This document shows positions 17,748 to 26,802 of a stretch of DNA of 64,000 nucleotides, one piece after another; position 1 is the stretch's first letter; each line of letters begins with the position of its first letter. The stretch lies in NCBI GenBank assembly GCA_964636985.1, contig CAZWSX010000022.1, positions 65,356 to 129,355 on the forward strand. The letters run 5' to 3'. Made by a program: the position numbers and the translations under genes. Below the pieces are notes generated by a model, which worked only from the letters and a program-made list of their open reading frames with translations, was not told the DNA's origin and made no database searches. This stretch comes from CAZWSX01 sp964636985. GTDB lineage: Bacteria > Planctomycetota > Planctomycetia > Pirellulales > Pirellulaceae.

Positions 17748-19211
17748 ATGGTCGCGAAGTGGAATCGATCGGCTCGCAGGATCGCCGCAGCGCTGATCGT
17801 CGCGACGGCATCTTTCTTCGGCATCACGACGTCGAGCCTATGCCAGGAGCTCGATGCGATGACGGTCCTGGTCGATTCGGTCGGCCCGGACGAGGTCGTC
17901 GATAACGAAGCTGTCGAGAAGGCGTTTTCGTCGGCCGCGCGAGCCAAGTCGGCCGCGACGCTTGCGAACTACGCGATGTGCATGGTGCGGATTCGACAAT
18001 GTCGCTTCAACGATGCCAAGACCTTATTAGCTAGTGCTCCCGAGGCAACCCGCCGTTCGCCGGCCTTCCTTCGGCTGCGACTTTGGCTGTCGCTGCAAAC
18101 CAGAGACCAAGCCGCCGCCTGCCAGGCGTTCGACGCCTTAATCGATCGACTGGGGTCGGACGAGTTGTCGGCGATTGAAACGCGAGACACATGCATGATG
18201 CTCGCCGGGACGGTTGCCATGTTGGAGGGAGTCGAGAACAACGAGCTCGGACCAGATCGCATCGCCAGGGCCAAGGCCTATCTCGCGAAGATTCAGGACT
18301 CGGCAACGCTCGCCTCGCTTCGCACTCGCGGATCGGCGCACCGGGAGGTCTCCAAGCTCTTGAACTCGTCGATCAAAGAAGCGCTCGCGGCGCCAGCCGA
18401 TGCGAATGAGTCCGCGCGCGATGCCGCGGCCGAGAAGCTCGCATCGCTAACGGCAGCCTACGCCGAGACCAAACAAACAAGTGACGAAAGGCAAGACCAT
18501 CGCCGCAATGAGTTCAAAGAGTTGACCGAGAAGAAGAAGGAACTAGGCAGTACCGCGTTGAAGCTTAAGAAAGACGAGAAGAAGCCGACGTCCGGCCATC
18601 CCGGTCCGGTTCCCAACCCGCCCCAGCGGCCGCAACCGCCAATCGAACCGACGCCCCCGTTGGCGCCGATCAGCCAAGAAGACCAAAGTCGATTCCGCCA
18701 ACAGCAGGATCAGTATCGGCAACAGCTTCAGTTTTATCAGCAGCAACTCAACTTCTACCAGGGATTGCTCGCGCAGTACGAGAAGGACGCGAAGGCGTAT
18801 CCGGAGATCGTCAAAAAGTATCAAAAAGACCTGGCCGCCTGGATTAAGGCCGACCAGGATCGCCGGGAAAAGATGAAGCAAGACTACGAGCAATCGATCG
18901 CCGACCGCAAGCAAGCCGAGGTCCGCCAAAAAGAGATGGGCCAGGAGACGGCCATCGACCAAGAACAGTTGCGGACCCTGCGGGGCGAGATCGACGTCGC
19001 CCAGCGTAAGCTGGCCGTGCTCAAGGCCGTAACGTCGAAAGACGTGACTTCGAAAGGTGTTGATGAGGTCAGCAAGTCCGTTTTCGTGCCGGCGAATTTT
19101 CCGTTGCTCGATCTAACGTCCGAACAAAGACGCCTCGCCGCGGCTTGGAAGAAGATCGCGCCGAAACCGAAAGCGGATGCGGCAAAAAGCGAAGCCGAAG
19201 CGGGCGAGTAG
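17748..19211 (+). CDS. Exported coiled-coil protein of unknown family
   Basis: ATG at 17748 has a G-rich box just upstream and gives 487 residues; GTG 17727 is the alternative. A signal peptide (NRSARRIAAALIVATASFFG...CQE) is followed by helical repeats in a TPR-like spacing (about 30-220), a charged Lys/Glu helix, a Pro-rich break (PVPNPPQRPQPPIEPTPPL) near 300, and a Gln/Tyr-rich coiled coil (QQQDQYRQQLQFYQQQLNFY) to about 450. The Gln-rich coil suggests oligomerisation in the periplasm. No enzymatic motif is seen and I do not recognise a family. Confidence 0.75.
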   Translation: MVAKWNRSARRIAAALIVATASFFGITTSSLCQELDAMTVLVDSVGPDEVVDNEAVEKAFSSAARAKSAATLANYAMCMVRIRQCRFNDAKTLLASAPEATRRSPAFLRLRLWLSLQTRDQAAACQAFDALIDRLGSDELSAIETRDTCMMLAGTVAMLEGVENNELGPDRIARAKAYLAKIQDSATLASLRTRGSAHREVSKLLNSSIKEALAAPADANESARDAAAEKLASLTAAYAETKQTSDERQDHRRNEFKELTEKKKELGSTALKLKKDEKKPTSGHPGPVPNPPQRPQPPIEPTPPLAPISQEDQSRFRQQQDQYRQQLQFYQQQLNFYQGLLAQYEKDAKAYPEIVKKYQKDLAAWIKADQDRREKMKQDYEQSIADRKQAEVRQKEMGQETAIDQEQLRTLRGEIDVAQRKLAVLKAVTSKDVTSKGVDEVSKSVFVPANFPLLDLTSEQRRLAAAWKKIAPKPKADAAKSEAEAGE

Positions 19212-19390
19212 TAGCGCTACGTTGCAAGCTCCTTCTCGCGAGATCGACTGCGGCGGAGTGCGCTGACTCGTGCCTCTTGCGCACCGTATTCTGGGAACTG
19301 GCTTGGCCTGGGGCTTTCAGTCAAACTGATGCCTCCGTTGAGTTTGCGGCCTTTTTCTGTTTCGACAGTTCCCTCTCAGAGAGACGCACC

Positions 19391-19963
19391 ATGAAAGCGC
19401 AGCATTGCCTTGTCCTCGTCATCGCGCTCGCCACCATCACCTTCCGCGGTCACAACAGCATCGGCGACGAGAAGCAGCCCGCGAAGGCCAGCGTTGCGCC
19501 GTTGGTCACCCGTCAACGGGTCGATCTCAACCTGGCCGGCGCGGAAAAAATCTTGGCTGCTGCCCGCGAAAAAGCGACAGTGGCGGGTCTCAAGATGAAC
19601 ATTGCCATCGTCGACGACGGCGGCCACTTGCTGGCATTTGCTCGCATGGACGGCGCGCGGCCCGCCAGCGCTTACACGGCGCTAACCAAGGCCGTGACAG
19701 CAGCCACGTTTCGCCAAGAATCGGGGCCAGTTCCGACCAACGCACCTGACATGCTCCTTAGCTTGAGCCTGCAAAACGCCGCCCAGGCCGGCGGCGGGAA
19801 ACTGACCACGCTCAAGGGCGGTGTCCCCGTCGTCGTCGATGGCCAGGTCATCGGCGGCGTGGGAGTCGGCGGCGGCTCGGGCGAGCAAGACGCCGAGGTA
19901 GCCAAGGCCGGCATTCAGGCGTTGCTCGACGCCCTGAAGGAAGTCCACGCAGCGCCAAAGTAA
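19391..19963 (+). CDS. GlcG/HbpS family haem-binding-like protein, exported
   Basis: ATG at 19391 is chosen because the protein then opens with a signal peptide (MKAQHCLVLVIALATITFRG); the open frame further upstream is not family-like. Of 190 residues, about 45-185 form the GlcG/HbpS (haem-degrading) domain: LNLAGAEKILAAAREKA, NIAIVDDGGHLLAFARMDGA, SAYTALTKAVTAATF and GGVPVVVDGQVIGGVGVGGG with the typical glycine-rich end. Members bind haem or small cofactors and some are extracellular redox sensors. The neighbouring exported peroxiredoxin, convergently oriented, gives a loose oxidative-stress context. Confidence 0.85.
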   Translation: MKAQHCLVLVIALATITFRGHNSIGDEKQPAKASVAPLVTRQRVDLNLAGAEKILAAAREKATVAGLKMNIAIVDDGGHLLAFARMDGARPASAYTALTKAVTAATFRQESGPVPTNAPDMLLSLSLQNAAQAGGGKLTTLKGGVPVVVDGQVIGGVGVGGGSGEQDAEVAKAGIQALLDALKEVHAAPK

Positions 19964-20003
19964 ATGCGGTCGCGAAGAAGTGCGTGGGGCCAAAAACGAG
20001 ACC

Positions 20004-20027
20004 GGCCGAAACAATTGTGTTTCAGCC
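20004..20027. terminator. Hairpin between convergent genes
   Basis: GGCCGAAAC at 20004-20012 pairs with GTTTCAGCC at 20019-20027 (one G-T pair) across a 6-base loop, between the converging GlcG-like and peroxiredoxin genes. It could serve both directions. Confidence 0.55.
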
Positions 20028-20059
20028 GAAAATAAATGGCGGGTCGCGAACGTCGACCG

Positions 20060-20647
20060 TTATTTGGGAAGCGACTTGATCACTTCCAGAACCGCTTTGC
20101 TGTCCTCAGGCGCGACCACGTTTGTATTCTTGTGAACGATCTTGCCATTGCGATCGATCACAAACGTCCAGCGCTTCTCGGTGGTGTTCCGGACAATTCG
20201 CTGTGAAACGCCGTCGACCACGGCATCGACGATCTTCTCGCCTGGCGTGGCCGGCACGCCGAACGCCTTAGCAATCGCGCCATCGGTATCGGCCAGCAAT
20301 TTGAAGTTCAGCGAGTGCGCCTTCTTGAAGAGCTTATGGCTCTCGACCGAATCGCCGCTGACCCCGACGACCTCCGCCCCGGCATTGGTGAGTTCTTTCA
20401 AGTCGTCGCGGTAGGCGCACGCTTGTTTCGTGCATCCGCCGGTCAGATCTCCCGGGTAGAAGTAGATGACGAGGACCTTCTTGCCGACATGCTCCTTCGA
20501 TTTCCAAGTGTCGCCTGCATCGTCAGGGGCCTCGAAGGCAGGAGCGGCCTCGCCCACCTTCAGATCGACCGGTTCGTCGCCGGACACATTTAATGCGCAC
20601 GCGACCAACAAAGCCGAGAGAGCACAAAACCATAAGCTCGTTTGCAT
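20060..20647 (-). CDS. Exported peroxiredoxin, AhpC/TSA-BCP type
   Basis: The 195-residue product carries a signal peptide (MQTSLWFCALSALLVACALN), unusual for the mainly cytoplasmic BCP group, then a thioredoxin-fold peroxiredoxin domain: VGEAAPAFEAPDDAG, VIYFYPGDLTGGCTKQACAY with peroxidatic Cys72 and a resolving Cys77 five residues later as in atypical two-Cys BCP enzymes, VVGVSGDSVESHKLF and RWTFVIDRNGKIV. It would reduce peroxides outside the cytoplasm, needing a periplasmic thiol donor. CAGGAGA upstream of the ATG fixes the start. Confidence 0.92.
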   Translation of the reverse strand: MQTSLWFCALSALLVACALNVSGDEPVDLKVGEAAPAFEAPDDAGDTWKSKEHVGKKVLVIYFYPGDLTGGCTKQACAYRDDLKELTNAGAEVVGVSGDSVESHKLFKKAHSLNFKLLADTDGAIAKAFGVPATPGEKIVDAVVDGVSQRIVRNTTEKRWTFVIDRNGKIVHKNTNVVAPEDSKAVLEVIKSLPK

Positions 20648-20838
20648 GACTACCGTCTCCTGAAACAGTTCGATCTACAAGCTAAGAATGCGTCATTTTA
20701 CTCTAGAGACGCGCCCGCGAGCGCCTGATACGCGGGCCTAGGGACAACTTGTCACGTGCGGTCGCGGACGGCATTCCGCACGGAATTGGTCACGACTTAC
20801 AATCCATGAGATCACAATCCCTTAAGAACCTGCCAACC

Positions 20839-21213
20839 ATGAACGAAGCAAACAAACGATGGACACGCTTTTCGTTGCGAGACTTGTTCTGGTTAGTGCT
20901 CGTCGTCGCGCTGGCGGTCGGCTGGTGGCGCGATCGAACTAAGCTTGCGGAGGAACGCAACAAGGCCATTGTTGAAGTGCGAGAACGAATGGCGTTTGCG
21001 AACTTGGTACAAGAGAGGGGTGCCGCGCAAATTGTAGCCTCTGACACCGCGCTACAGTCGAAAATCATGGAGCTTATGAAACTGCGTTATGCAATTCGAC
21101 AACTCGACCAGGCAACGCAAGACAGGCTTCAAGGTCTTATGCAGAACTCGCCAAAAACTGACGAAACAGAGCCACGCGAAGTAGGCGATCCGAGTAGTAA
21201 GGTCGATGACTGA
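20839..21213 (+). CDS. Small membrane protein, RFSLRDLFW family, member A
   Basis: ATG at 20839 gives 124 residues starting MNEANKRWTRFSLRDLFW followed by a membrane helix (LVLVVALAVGWW) and RDRTKLAEERNK, then a charged helical tail with coiled-coil character. The open frame reaches further upstream to 20749, but that part does not look like the family. The same N-terminal block occurs at 34156-34344, and looser versions at 21224 and 34341. The next member begins 10 bases after its stop. Function is unknown; the pattern predicts an N-in anchor with a cytoplasmic or periplasmic coil. Confidence 0.7.
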   Translation: MNEANKRWTRFSLRDLFWLVLVVALAVGWWRDRTKLAEERNKAIVEVRERMAFANLVQERGAAQIVASDTALQSKIMELMKLRYAIRQLDQATQDRLQGLMQNSPKTDETEPREVGDPSSKVDD

Positions 21214-21223
21214 GAGGTGTGCC

Positions 21224-21496
21224 ATGTTCCGATTCACGATTCGCGAAATGTTTCTGGTCGTCGTTATCGTCGCGCTCTGTGTTGGATGGGGGCTCGATCA
21301 CCAACGTATTGCAGGTGAACTCGCAACCGCAAAGCGATGGCAATACGCTGCGGGTGCTGCCGAACACGCGCTGAACAATCTGGGCTTCAAGACCGAATGG
21401 GATCTAAAATGGGACACCTTGTACGTTAGCGATCGCGGTCGGTCTCGTGGGTTCAGAATAACAGACAACGAGCCAAGCGAACCAATTTCGAAGTGA
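21224..21496 (+). CDS. Small membrane protein, RFSLRDLFW family, member B
   Basis: ATG at 21224 has GAGAGG upstream with good spacing, so the start at 21206, which overlaps the previous stop, is not preferred. The 90-residue product begins MFRFTIREMFLVVVIVAL, a divergent version of the block in member A, followed by a single membrane helix and WGLDHQRIAGELATAKRW, again matching member A in position. A short strand-rich tail (KWDTLYVSDRGRSRGFRI) follows. The SRAP gene starts 9 bases after its stop, so these three may be one transcript. Confidence 0.7.
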   Translation: MFRFTIREMFLVVVIVALCVGWGLDHQRIAGELATAKRWQYAAGAAEHALNNLGFKTEWDLKWDTLYVSDRGRSRGFRITDNEPSEPISK

Positions 21497-21505
21497 CCCT
21501 AACAA

Positions 21506-22444
21506 ATGTGCGGCCGATACACACTCAGAACTCGACTCAATACTGCCTTGATGGAGCTAGAGGCAGAGAACCGCATCGAGGGGGAATGGCGCGAGCGATA
21601 CAACATCGCGCCCACTCAGCAAGTCGCCATCGTGCGTCCGGATGCCGACACGGGTAAGCGGGAACTCGTCGCGCTGCGCTGGGGCTTGGTTCCCTTTTGG
21701 GCCGACGATGTCAAAGTCGGCTACACGATGATTAACGCCCGGGCAGAGACGCTTGTCGAAAAGAAGTCGTTCAAGGGACCGCTACAGAAACGGCGTTGCG
21801 TGGTGCTTGCTGACGGCTTTTACGAATGGAAGAAACTAGGCGGGAAGGACAAGCAGCCGTACTACATTAAGATGCGAGACGATCGAGTGTTTGCATTCGC
21901 CGGCTTGTGGGATGTCAACAAGAAGATTTCGCCGACTGTGGAATCTTGCACGATCGTGACGACCACGCCGAACAAATTGATGTCGGAACTTCATGACCGC
22001 ATGCCCGTGATTCTAGGAAAACAGGGCATCGACTTTTGGCTTGATCCCAAGAACGACAACGCGGAGCAGGTGGTACGAGTCCTGGGGCCTTACCCCTACG
22101 CTAAAATGGAAGCCTATGCCGTCGGCCCGACGGTCAACTCCGTGAAGAATCAGGGGAGTGAGTGCATGGAGCCTATGGTTGGCGGCGACAGACTCCCGGC
22201 CAGGATCCTCTCGCTGGGTGAACTCAACTCGATTGCCGATGAGTTTGGGATCACGTTTTACTACATATCGGGCGCTAAGAGATTGCAGACTGGGTTTGGA
22301 AAGAGCATCCTGGAGATCCAAGGCGCCCTAGCTGATCGATGCGAAGAACATGGATCAAGATGGTGTGAAGCGATTCGCGAGACAACCAACAATCCATACG
22401 GGTTCTTCATTGACGTTCCGGCCGATGTTACCGTGATCGACTGA
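21506..22444 (+). CDS. SRAP domain protein (HMCES/YedK-like) with extra C-terminal region
   Basis: SRAP proteins crosslink to abasic sites in single-stranded DNA and shield them. Catalytic Cys2 is directly behind Met1 (MCGRYTL), and the other key residues are visible: Asn77 in INARAET, Glu107 in GFYEWKK and His163 in LHDRMPV. The typical domain ends near residue 225 with VGPTVNSVKNQGSECMEP. About 85 more residues follow (SLGELNSIADEFGITFYYIS to the end), which are not part of the usual family and are not recognised. Such proteins sit in the cytoplasm and often in SOS or phage-related contexts. The gene is followed by palindromes and tRNA fragments. Confidence 0.92.
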   Translation: MCGRYTLRTRLNTALMELEAENRIEGEWRERYNIAPTQQVAIVRPDADTGKRELVALRWGLVPFWADDVKVGYTMINARAETLVEKKSFKGPLQKRRCVVLADGFYEWKKLGGKDKQPYYIKMRDDRVFAFAGLWDVNKKISPTVESCTIVTTTPNKLMSELHDRMPVILGKQGIDFWLDPKNDNAEQVVRVLGPYPYAKMEAYAVGPTVNSVKNQGSECMEPMVGGDRLPARILSLGELNSIADEFGITFYYISGAKRLQTGFGKSILEIQGALADRCEEHGSRWCEAIRETTNNPYGFFIDVPADVTVID

Positions 22445-22459
22445 TGCGTCTTTCCTCTT

Positions 22460-22521
22460 GGCGCTCTTGGCGCCGTATTGCGAAAACCTTTTCGTGGCTA
22501 AAAAGTGTACGTACACTTTTT
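22460..22521. repeat. Cluster of three perfect inverted repeats
   Basis: Within 62 bases: GGCGC (22460-22464) with GCGCC (22470-22474); CGAAAA (22481-22486) with TTTTCG (22489-22494); and a 22-base perfect palindrome at 22500-22521, whose half-site is AAAAAGTGTAC. The last is A-rich on one side and T-rich on the other, so it could be a bidirectional terminator for the SRAP transcript, or a dimeric regulator site. Confidence 0.6.
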
Positions 22522-22593
22522 GCGCGAAGAAAAAGGGCCGCACTGCCTCCATCGGCAGGTGATCGAAGTGCGTGATTCGGCCAGACTTACGTC

Positions 22594-22640
<47 letters not shown>

Positions 22641-22868
22641 CAGCACGAGGATAGCCCGAAACTGCTGTTTTTCCTCGCGTTTTTGCCCCCTTAGAGTCTA
22701 TTCACTTCATTCGCAAGCCGTTGCAAAGAGAAGCGAGAATTTTCGAGGAAAAGTGGTATTTGGTCGCAGCAAAGCTGTACCAAATTCCGCCGAGTTTTGT
22801 GATGTCCCCGATCGATTCAAACACGCCGTGCTTGGTTAAAGCCCTTCGCTTTCGAACTTGATCGCTGT
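22641..22868. other. Region between the two tRNA fragments
   Basis: No gene is seen. At 22758-22783 a hairpin of two stacked helices can form (TTTGGT with ACCAAA, CAGC with GCTG, AAA loop). The region has several poly-T and poly-A patches. It might be a small RNA or simply debris between two att-like sites. Confidence 0.25.
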
Positions 22869-22915
22869 CAGTTGTTAACTAGCGGGTCATAGGTTCAAGT
22901 CCTACCGGGGAGCTA
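22869..22915 (+). pseudogene. 3' half of a tRNA-Asn (GTT anticodon) gene
   Basis: The plus strand shows an anticodon loop TTGTTAA, then GGGTC, a T-arm ATAGG-TTCAAGT-CCTAC and an acceptor strand CGGGGAG ending CTA rather than CCA. This matches the 3' half of bacterial tRNA-Asn, with one base missing in the acceptor. The 5' acceptor TCCCCG occurs only about 100 bases upstream, too far for a normal tRNA, and no D-arm is visible. It points away from the tRNA-Gly fragment, so the two face outward from a common 0.2-kb centre. Confidence 0.5.
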
Positions 22916-23224
22916 GTCGTTTGGTAGCGGAAACAGGCTGCCAAACCAGTTAACACGCAACGCCGAGAGATCTATCCTCTCGGCGTTTTGCGTTTCTTGC
23001 TTATCCCGCAAGGATTTACGTCGATTCCGACTGTTAACTGGCGGGCGGAGTTCGTAGAGAGATTTCGAGGGTCCGAGTGGGAAAGGGTTCTTTTCTGACT
23101 TTGTTTGAGGTGGCACATCGGTCGTCTGGGGGCGAGCCATGACCATGGCGACAACAGCGGCGCAGGCGACAAAGAGAAAGAGACGCGGAAATTTGCCCGC
23201 AATGCGGCGTCCGCCGAAACACAT
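22913..23224 (-). CDS. Possible short exported protein (uncertain)
   Basis: A 103-codon frame starts MCFGGRRIAGKFPRLFLFVA with a hydrophobic run (ACAAVVAMVMA) that resembles a signal anchor, followed by a basic, Pro/Lys-rich tail. Its 3' third runs through the terminator hairpin at 22959-22987 and touches the tRNA-Asn fragment, which argues against the full length being real. No family is recognised. It is divergent from the kinase gene at 23337. Confidence 0.25.
   Translation of the reverse strand: MCFGGRRIAGKFPRLFLFVACAAVVAMVMARPQTTDVPPQTKSEKNPFPLGPSKSLYELRPPVNSRNRRKSLRDKQETQNAERIDLSALRVNWFGSLFPLPND
22959..22987 (+). terminator. Rho-independent terminator
   Basis: AACGCCGAGAG (22959-22969) pairs perfectly with CTCTCGGCGTT (22977-22987) across 7 bases and runs into TTTGCGTTTCTT. 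This is a classic intrinsic terminator on the plus strand, about 45 bases after the tRNA-Asn fragment, and suggests that a full tRNA gene once ended here. Confidence 0.8.
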
Positions 23225-23336
23225 TTAGGACCGCGACGATTCGACGCGTTGCGAAAGCTTGTTGTAGGAAACGACTCAGCGACGCGCTAGAATCTGGGGG
23301 GCGTCCAATAGCATCCACCCACCGGATAGTTAGATC

Positions 23337-26300
23337 ATGGACCACACTGAAATCTATGCAAACGAGTGTCCCTCGCAGGATGAACTTCGTGATTACATGT
23401 CCGGTTCAGGTGGCGAACGAACATCGGCGATCAAAAGCCATCTCGAAAGATGTCCCTTGTGTGCGGCGAGGTTGAACGACTTCACACGGCCAGATGGCCC
23501 ACTCGGCACATCGGTGGGCGGCGGAAATCAACAGAATTCCGCACACCATCGTAATGTGAGTGGCTGGGATGTTTCGACCGTTGATTTGCAAACGCCAGGC
23601 TCGGAGTCGACGCTGCGAACCAACGGAGAGCTTTTGGCAAATCGCTACCAGATCGAAACCTACATTGCTCAAGGCGGAATGGGTGTCGTCCACAGAGCGA
23701 TGGACGTTGTGTTTGGCCGCGAAGTCGCCGTGAAGCGATTGCTTTCGAAGAACTATCACGACATCGAAGCGAGCCATCGATTCCGCAAAGAAGCGATTCT
23801 GACGGCACAACTGCAGCACCCCGGCATACCGCCCATTCACGACCTGGGAACGCTGCCTGACGGCGCACCTTTTTTGGCGATGAAACTCATCGCGGGCAAC
23901 ACGCTTGCCACATTGCTTAGACAGCGCGCGAATCCCAGGGACGACTTTCAACACTTTCTATCGGTGTTCGAACAGATCGCCAGCGCCGTCGGTTTTGCGC
24001 ATGCCCAAGGGGTGATCCATCGGGACCTGAAACCGGCGAATGTCATGGTAGGTGCATTCGGCGAGGTGCAAGTCATGGACTGGGGGCTTGCAAAGAAGAT
24101 TGGTCCCAAGGAAGCCGCCGACTTGCCGACGGACAAAAACAAATCCGCCGATGCCGCGCCGGAGGAACACCAGCAAACAATGGACGGGGCCGTGATGGGA
24201 ACGCCGCGGTACATGGCCCCAGAACAAGCGCGAGGGAACATCTCCGAACTGGAAGCGAGTGCCGACGTATTTTCTCTCGGCGCAATTCTTATCGACATCC
24301 TTGGCGGCAGCGGCGTCTACGAGGGTCAGTCGCCGGGCGAGATCTTAATCAACGCGATGGCGGGCCTCGTCAATGTGCCCCACGACGAGTTGAGGCTGAT
24401 CGGCATCGACGCCAAGTTGACGGCAATCGCAGCCAAGTGCTTGCAGGTAAACGCGAGCCAACGTCCCAAAAACGGTTCAGAAGTTGCGACGATGATTTCC
24501 GACTATCGCTCGAAGGTTGATCGACTGCTTCGGGAATCCGAGTCCAAACGCGCCGCGGACGAAGCAACAGCCCGGGGAAACGCAAAACGACGGTTTGTCA
24601 TTGGAATCGGCGCGGGGGTGATTGTTTCTATTTTGGTTCTGTCGACGGGCCTGCTCTCATTTTTGTGGCGCAAGGCAGAGAACAATTTGAACAATGCGGA
24701 CCACCGATTCGAGCAAGCGCGAAAAGCGGTGGACGACTATCTTCTCAAAGTTCATACCAACCCGTACTTGCAAATCGACGAGTTGCAGCCCTTTAGGAAC
24801 GAGCTATTGCAGAACGCACTTGCTTATTACCAAGCCTTTCTTACTGAGAAGGGAGACGAGCCCAGTCTACCTCGATCACTGGCGGCAGCCAGGTTAAGGT
24901 CGGCATGGATCCATCGAGAGATGAAGGAACGGGCTCGAGCCCAAAAGGACTACGAAGTCGCGTTCTCACAGTACGATCAATTGATCGATGCCCGCCAAGA
25001 TCAGTTGGAGCTGCGCGTCGAGCGCGCTAAAGGGCAGATCGAATATGGGATTTTTCAGCTTGAAGATCCAAATGGCGTCGGAGCGGCCAAGGATACCCTT
25101 CAAAAAGCATCTGACGAATTGGTTTCGTTGCAGACCAAACACCCAAAACTGCAATTGAACACTTCAATCGTTGAGTGCCATACGGCATTATATGAAGCTT
25201 ACAGGCGGATCAGCGCGAGCGACGCTATGTTTCATGCGGTGCGCGCCGTCGAACTCATGCGAGAACTGCTGAAGACGGCCCCGAACTCCCCCGCTTTCAA
25301 ACGAGGACTTGCTAAATCTTTGAACGATCTGGGAGTTCTGAATTCTGAGACACGACAACTCACACAGGCCAGGAGCGCGTTTGTCGAATCGGCCTCGCTT
25401 TGGAAGGAGCTCGTCGTTCCCGGTCGCCTCGGAATCGAAGCGGGCGCCGCCGAGGCGCGAATCCAGCACGAGTTGGCGCTGATCGAACGCCAACTGGGTG
25501 ACGTGAAGCAGTCCACAGCCCTATTGGAACAAGCATTGCTCAATCGTGAAAAGGTTGCCTATCTGCACGGCCGCGATCACTTGGAAAGTTTGGCCCAATC
25601 GTCCAACGATTTGGGAACTGTACTCGCGCTGAACGTTGACATGGCGATACGACAGCGCGGGAATGCACTTTTGCACGAGGCGCTTGCAATGCGACAGAAG
25701 ATTTTCACTGCCACCGGCACTCCGAAGGAACTTTTGGCGCTTGCCCAATCCAACAACAACATGGCAAGCGTCACCATTGAGCAGGGAAAACCGGCCGAGG
25801 CGACCTCCTATCTCGAAAACAATCGAAAACTCTATGCGCAGCTCACCAGCGATCGGGCGGACGAAAAGAGTTCGACCTTTCACCGGGGCCTAACGGCCCA
25901 CTTGGAAGGCTATCGCAACATGAGCTTGGGGCAATTCGATGCCGCCCGCGACGCTCTCAACGAAGCCAAGTCCATTCGCGAAGGCGCCGTGGAAAGTGAT
26001 GCTCACAATCCTGAACTTTTGACAGCCCTGATCGGGACCTACGTCATGCTTGGTAACGTCGACATTGTGTCGCAGTCGGGCGATCCCGTCGCTTCATTCG
26101 AGAAAGCGGTTCAAACCAGCGAGGAATTGACGGCGATGAGTCCCGAAAGCGCGGACGCACTCTTCTTACGAAGTGTGACTCGGTATTCGTTGGCGAATGC
26201 ATTGAGCCGGGCGAACCCAGACCCCGCCAAGGCGATTCAGCTGATTCAAGACGCCATCGAAGATACCAAGACGTTACTGATTGCGGCTCCCACGTTTTCC

Positions 26301-26615
26301 AATGCCAAGGCTCTGCAGACGCAACAGCGGATGCGATTGGCCGAAATCCTCATTCCCCTCGAACCGGCAAAAGCGGTCGGTACGCTCGTCGAAGGAGGCG
26401 ATCTTTCCGGTATCAATCCCGCGTTCAACGTTCCGTACGTCAACTTGTTAGCCGTGGCGTTGGGAAACTTGAAAGAGGAGCTTACCGAAGACAAGAGAAA
26501 GGCCGCAGTCGAGACCATCGAAGCGGGTTTGACGCGTGCCCTGGCAGCGGGGGCCGATAAAGCAGAACTGGAAAAGATACCCGCTCTCGCCCCGTACCTG
26601 GGTGAGGCGAAGTGA
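23337..26615 (+). CDS. Transmembrane Ser/Thr protein kinase with N-terminal zinc-binding motif and TPR-like tail
   Basis: The 1092-residue product starts with a short region holding H35-x3-C39-x2-C42 (HLERCPLC), the pattern of anti-sigma zinc-binding (ZAS) domains. The kinase domain is at about 104-395: glycine loop AQGGMGVVHRA, Lys133 in AVKRL, HRDLKPANVM (228-237), DWG in place of DFG (248-250) and YMAPEQARG. A membrane helix follows at about 420-444 and then about 640 residues of helical repeats with TPR-like spacing outside the membrane. It would phosphorylate cytoplasmic targets in response to an envelope signal. No ECF sigma gene is adjacent, unlike the two other kinases in the window. 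Divergent upstream gene content is relic-like. Confidence 0.92.
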   Translation: MDHTEIYANECPSQDELRDYMSGSGGERTSAIKSHLERCPLCAARLNDFTRPDGPLGTSVGGGNQQNSAHHRNVSGWDVSTVDLQTPGSESTLRTNGELLANRYQIETYIAQGGMGVVHRAMDVVFGREVAVKRLLSKNYHDIEASHRFRKEAILTAQLQHPGIPPIHDLGTLPDGAPFLAMKLIAGNTLATLLRQRANPRDDFQHFLSVFEQIASAVGFAHAQGVIHRDLKPANVMVGAFGEVQVMDWGLAKKIGPKEAADLPTDKNKSADAAPEEHQQTMDGAVMGTPRYMAPEQARGNISELEASADVFSLGAILIDILGGSGVYEGQSPGEILINAMAGLVNVPHDELRLIGIDAKLTAIAAKCLQVNASQRPKNGSEVATMISDYRSKVDRLLRESESKRAADEATARGNAKRRFVIGIGAGVIVSILVLSTGLLSFLWRKAENNLNNADHRFEQARKAVDDYLLKVHTNPYLQIDELQPFRNELLQNALAYYQAFLTEKGDEPSLPRSLAAARLRSAWIHREMKERARAQKDYEVAFSQYDQLIDARQDQLELRVERAKGQIEYGIFQLEDPNGVGAAKDTLQKASDELVSLQTKHPKLQLNTSIVECHTALYEAYRRISASDAMFHAVRAVELMRELLKTAPNSPAFKRGLAKSLNDLGVLNSETRQLTQARSAFVESASLWKELVVPGRLGIEAGAAEARIQHELALIERQLGDVKQSTALLEQALLNREKVAYLHGRDHLESLAQSSNDLGTVLALNVDMAIRQRGNALLHEALAMRQKIFTATGTPKELLALAQSNNNMASVTIEQGKPAEATSYLENNRKLYAQLTSDRADEKSSTFHRGLTAHLEGYRNMSLGQFDAARDALNEAKSIREGAVESDAHNPELLTALIGTYVMLGNVDIVSQSGDPVASFEKAVQTSEELTAMSPESADALFLRSVTRYSLANALSRANPDPAKAIQLIQDAIEDTKTLLIAAPTFSNAKALQTQQRMRLAEILIPLEPAKAVGTLVEGGDLSGINPAFNVPYVNLLAVALGNLKEELTEDKRKAAVETIEAGLTRALAAGADKAELEKIPALAPYLGEAK

Positions 26616-26802
26616 TCAACCGCTGGCGATCCACCTTATGGGTCTTGAGTTGAATCCCCTATGGCAACTTAATGCACATTGGTACTCGAAATCTTCTAAG
26701 AACTATTCGGTAGGGCGCAAACATCGACAATGCACGGAGACAGCGTAACGTCGAAAGGTCAAAAAAAGAACACTTTTTGGATATTTCATCGATAATTTCT
26801 TA

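Noticed and set aside
22804..22915. Complete tRNA-Asn using TCCCCG at 22804 as the 5' acceptor
   Set aside because: The distance to CGGGGA is about 100 bases, no D-arm is visible, and no known intron type would fit.
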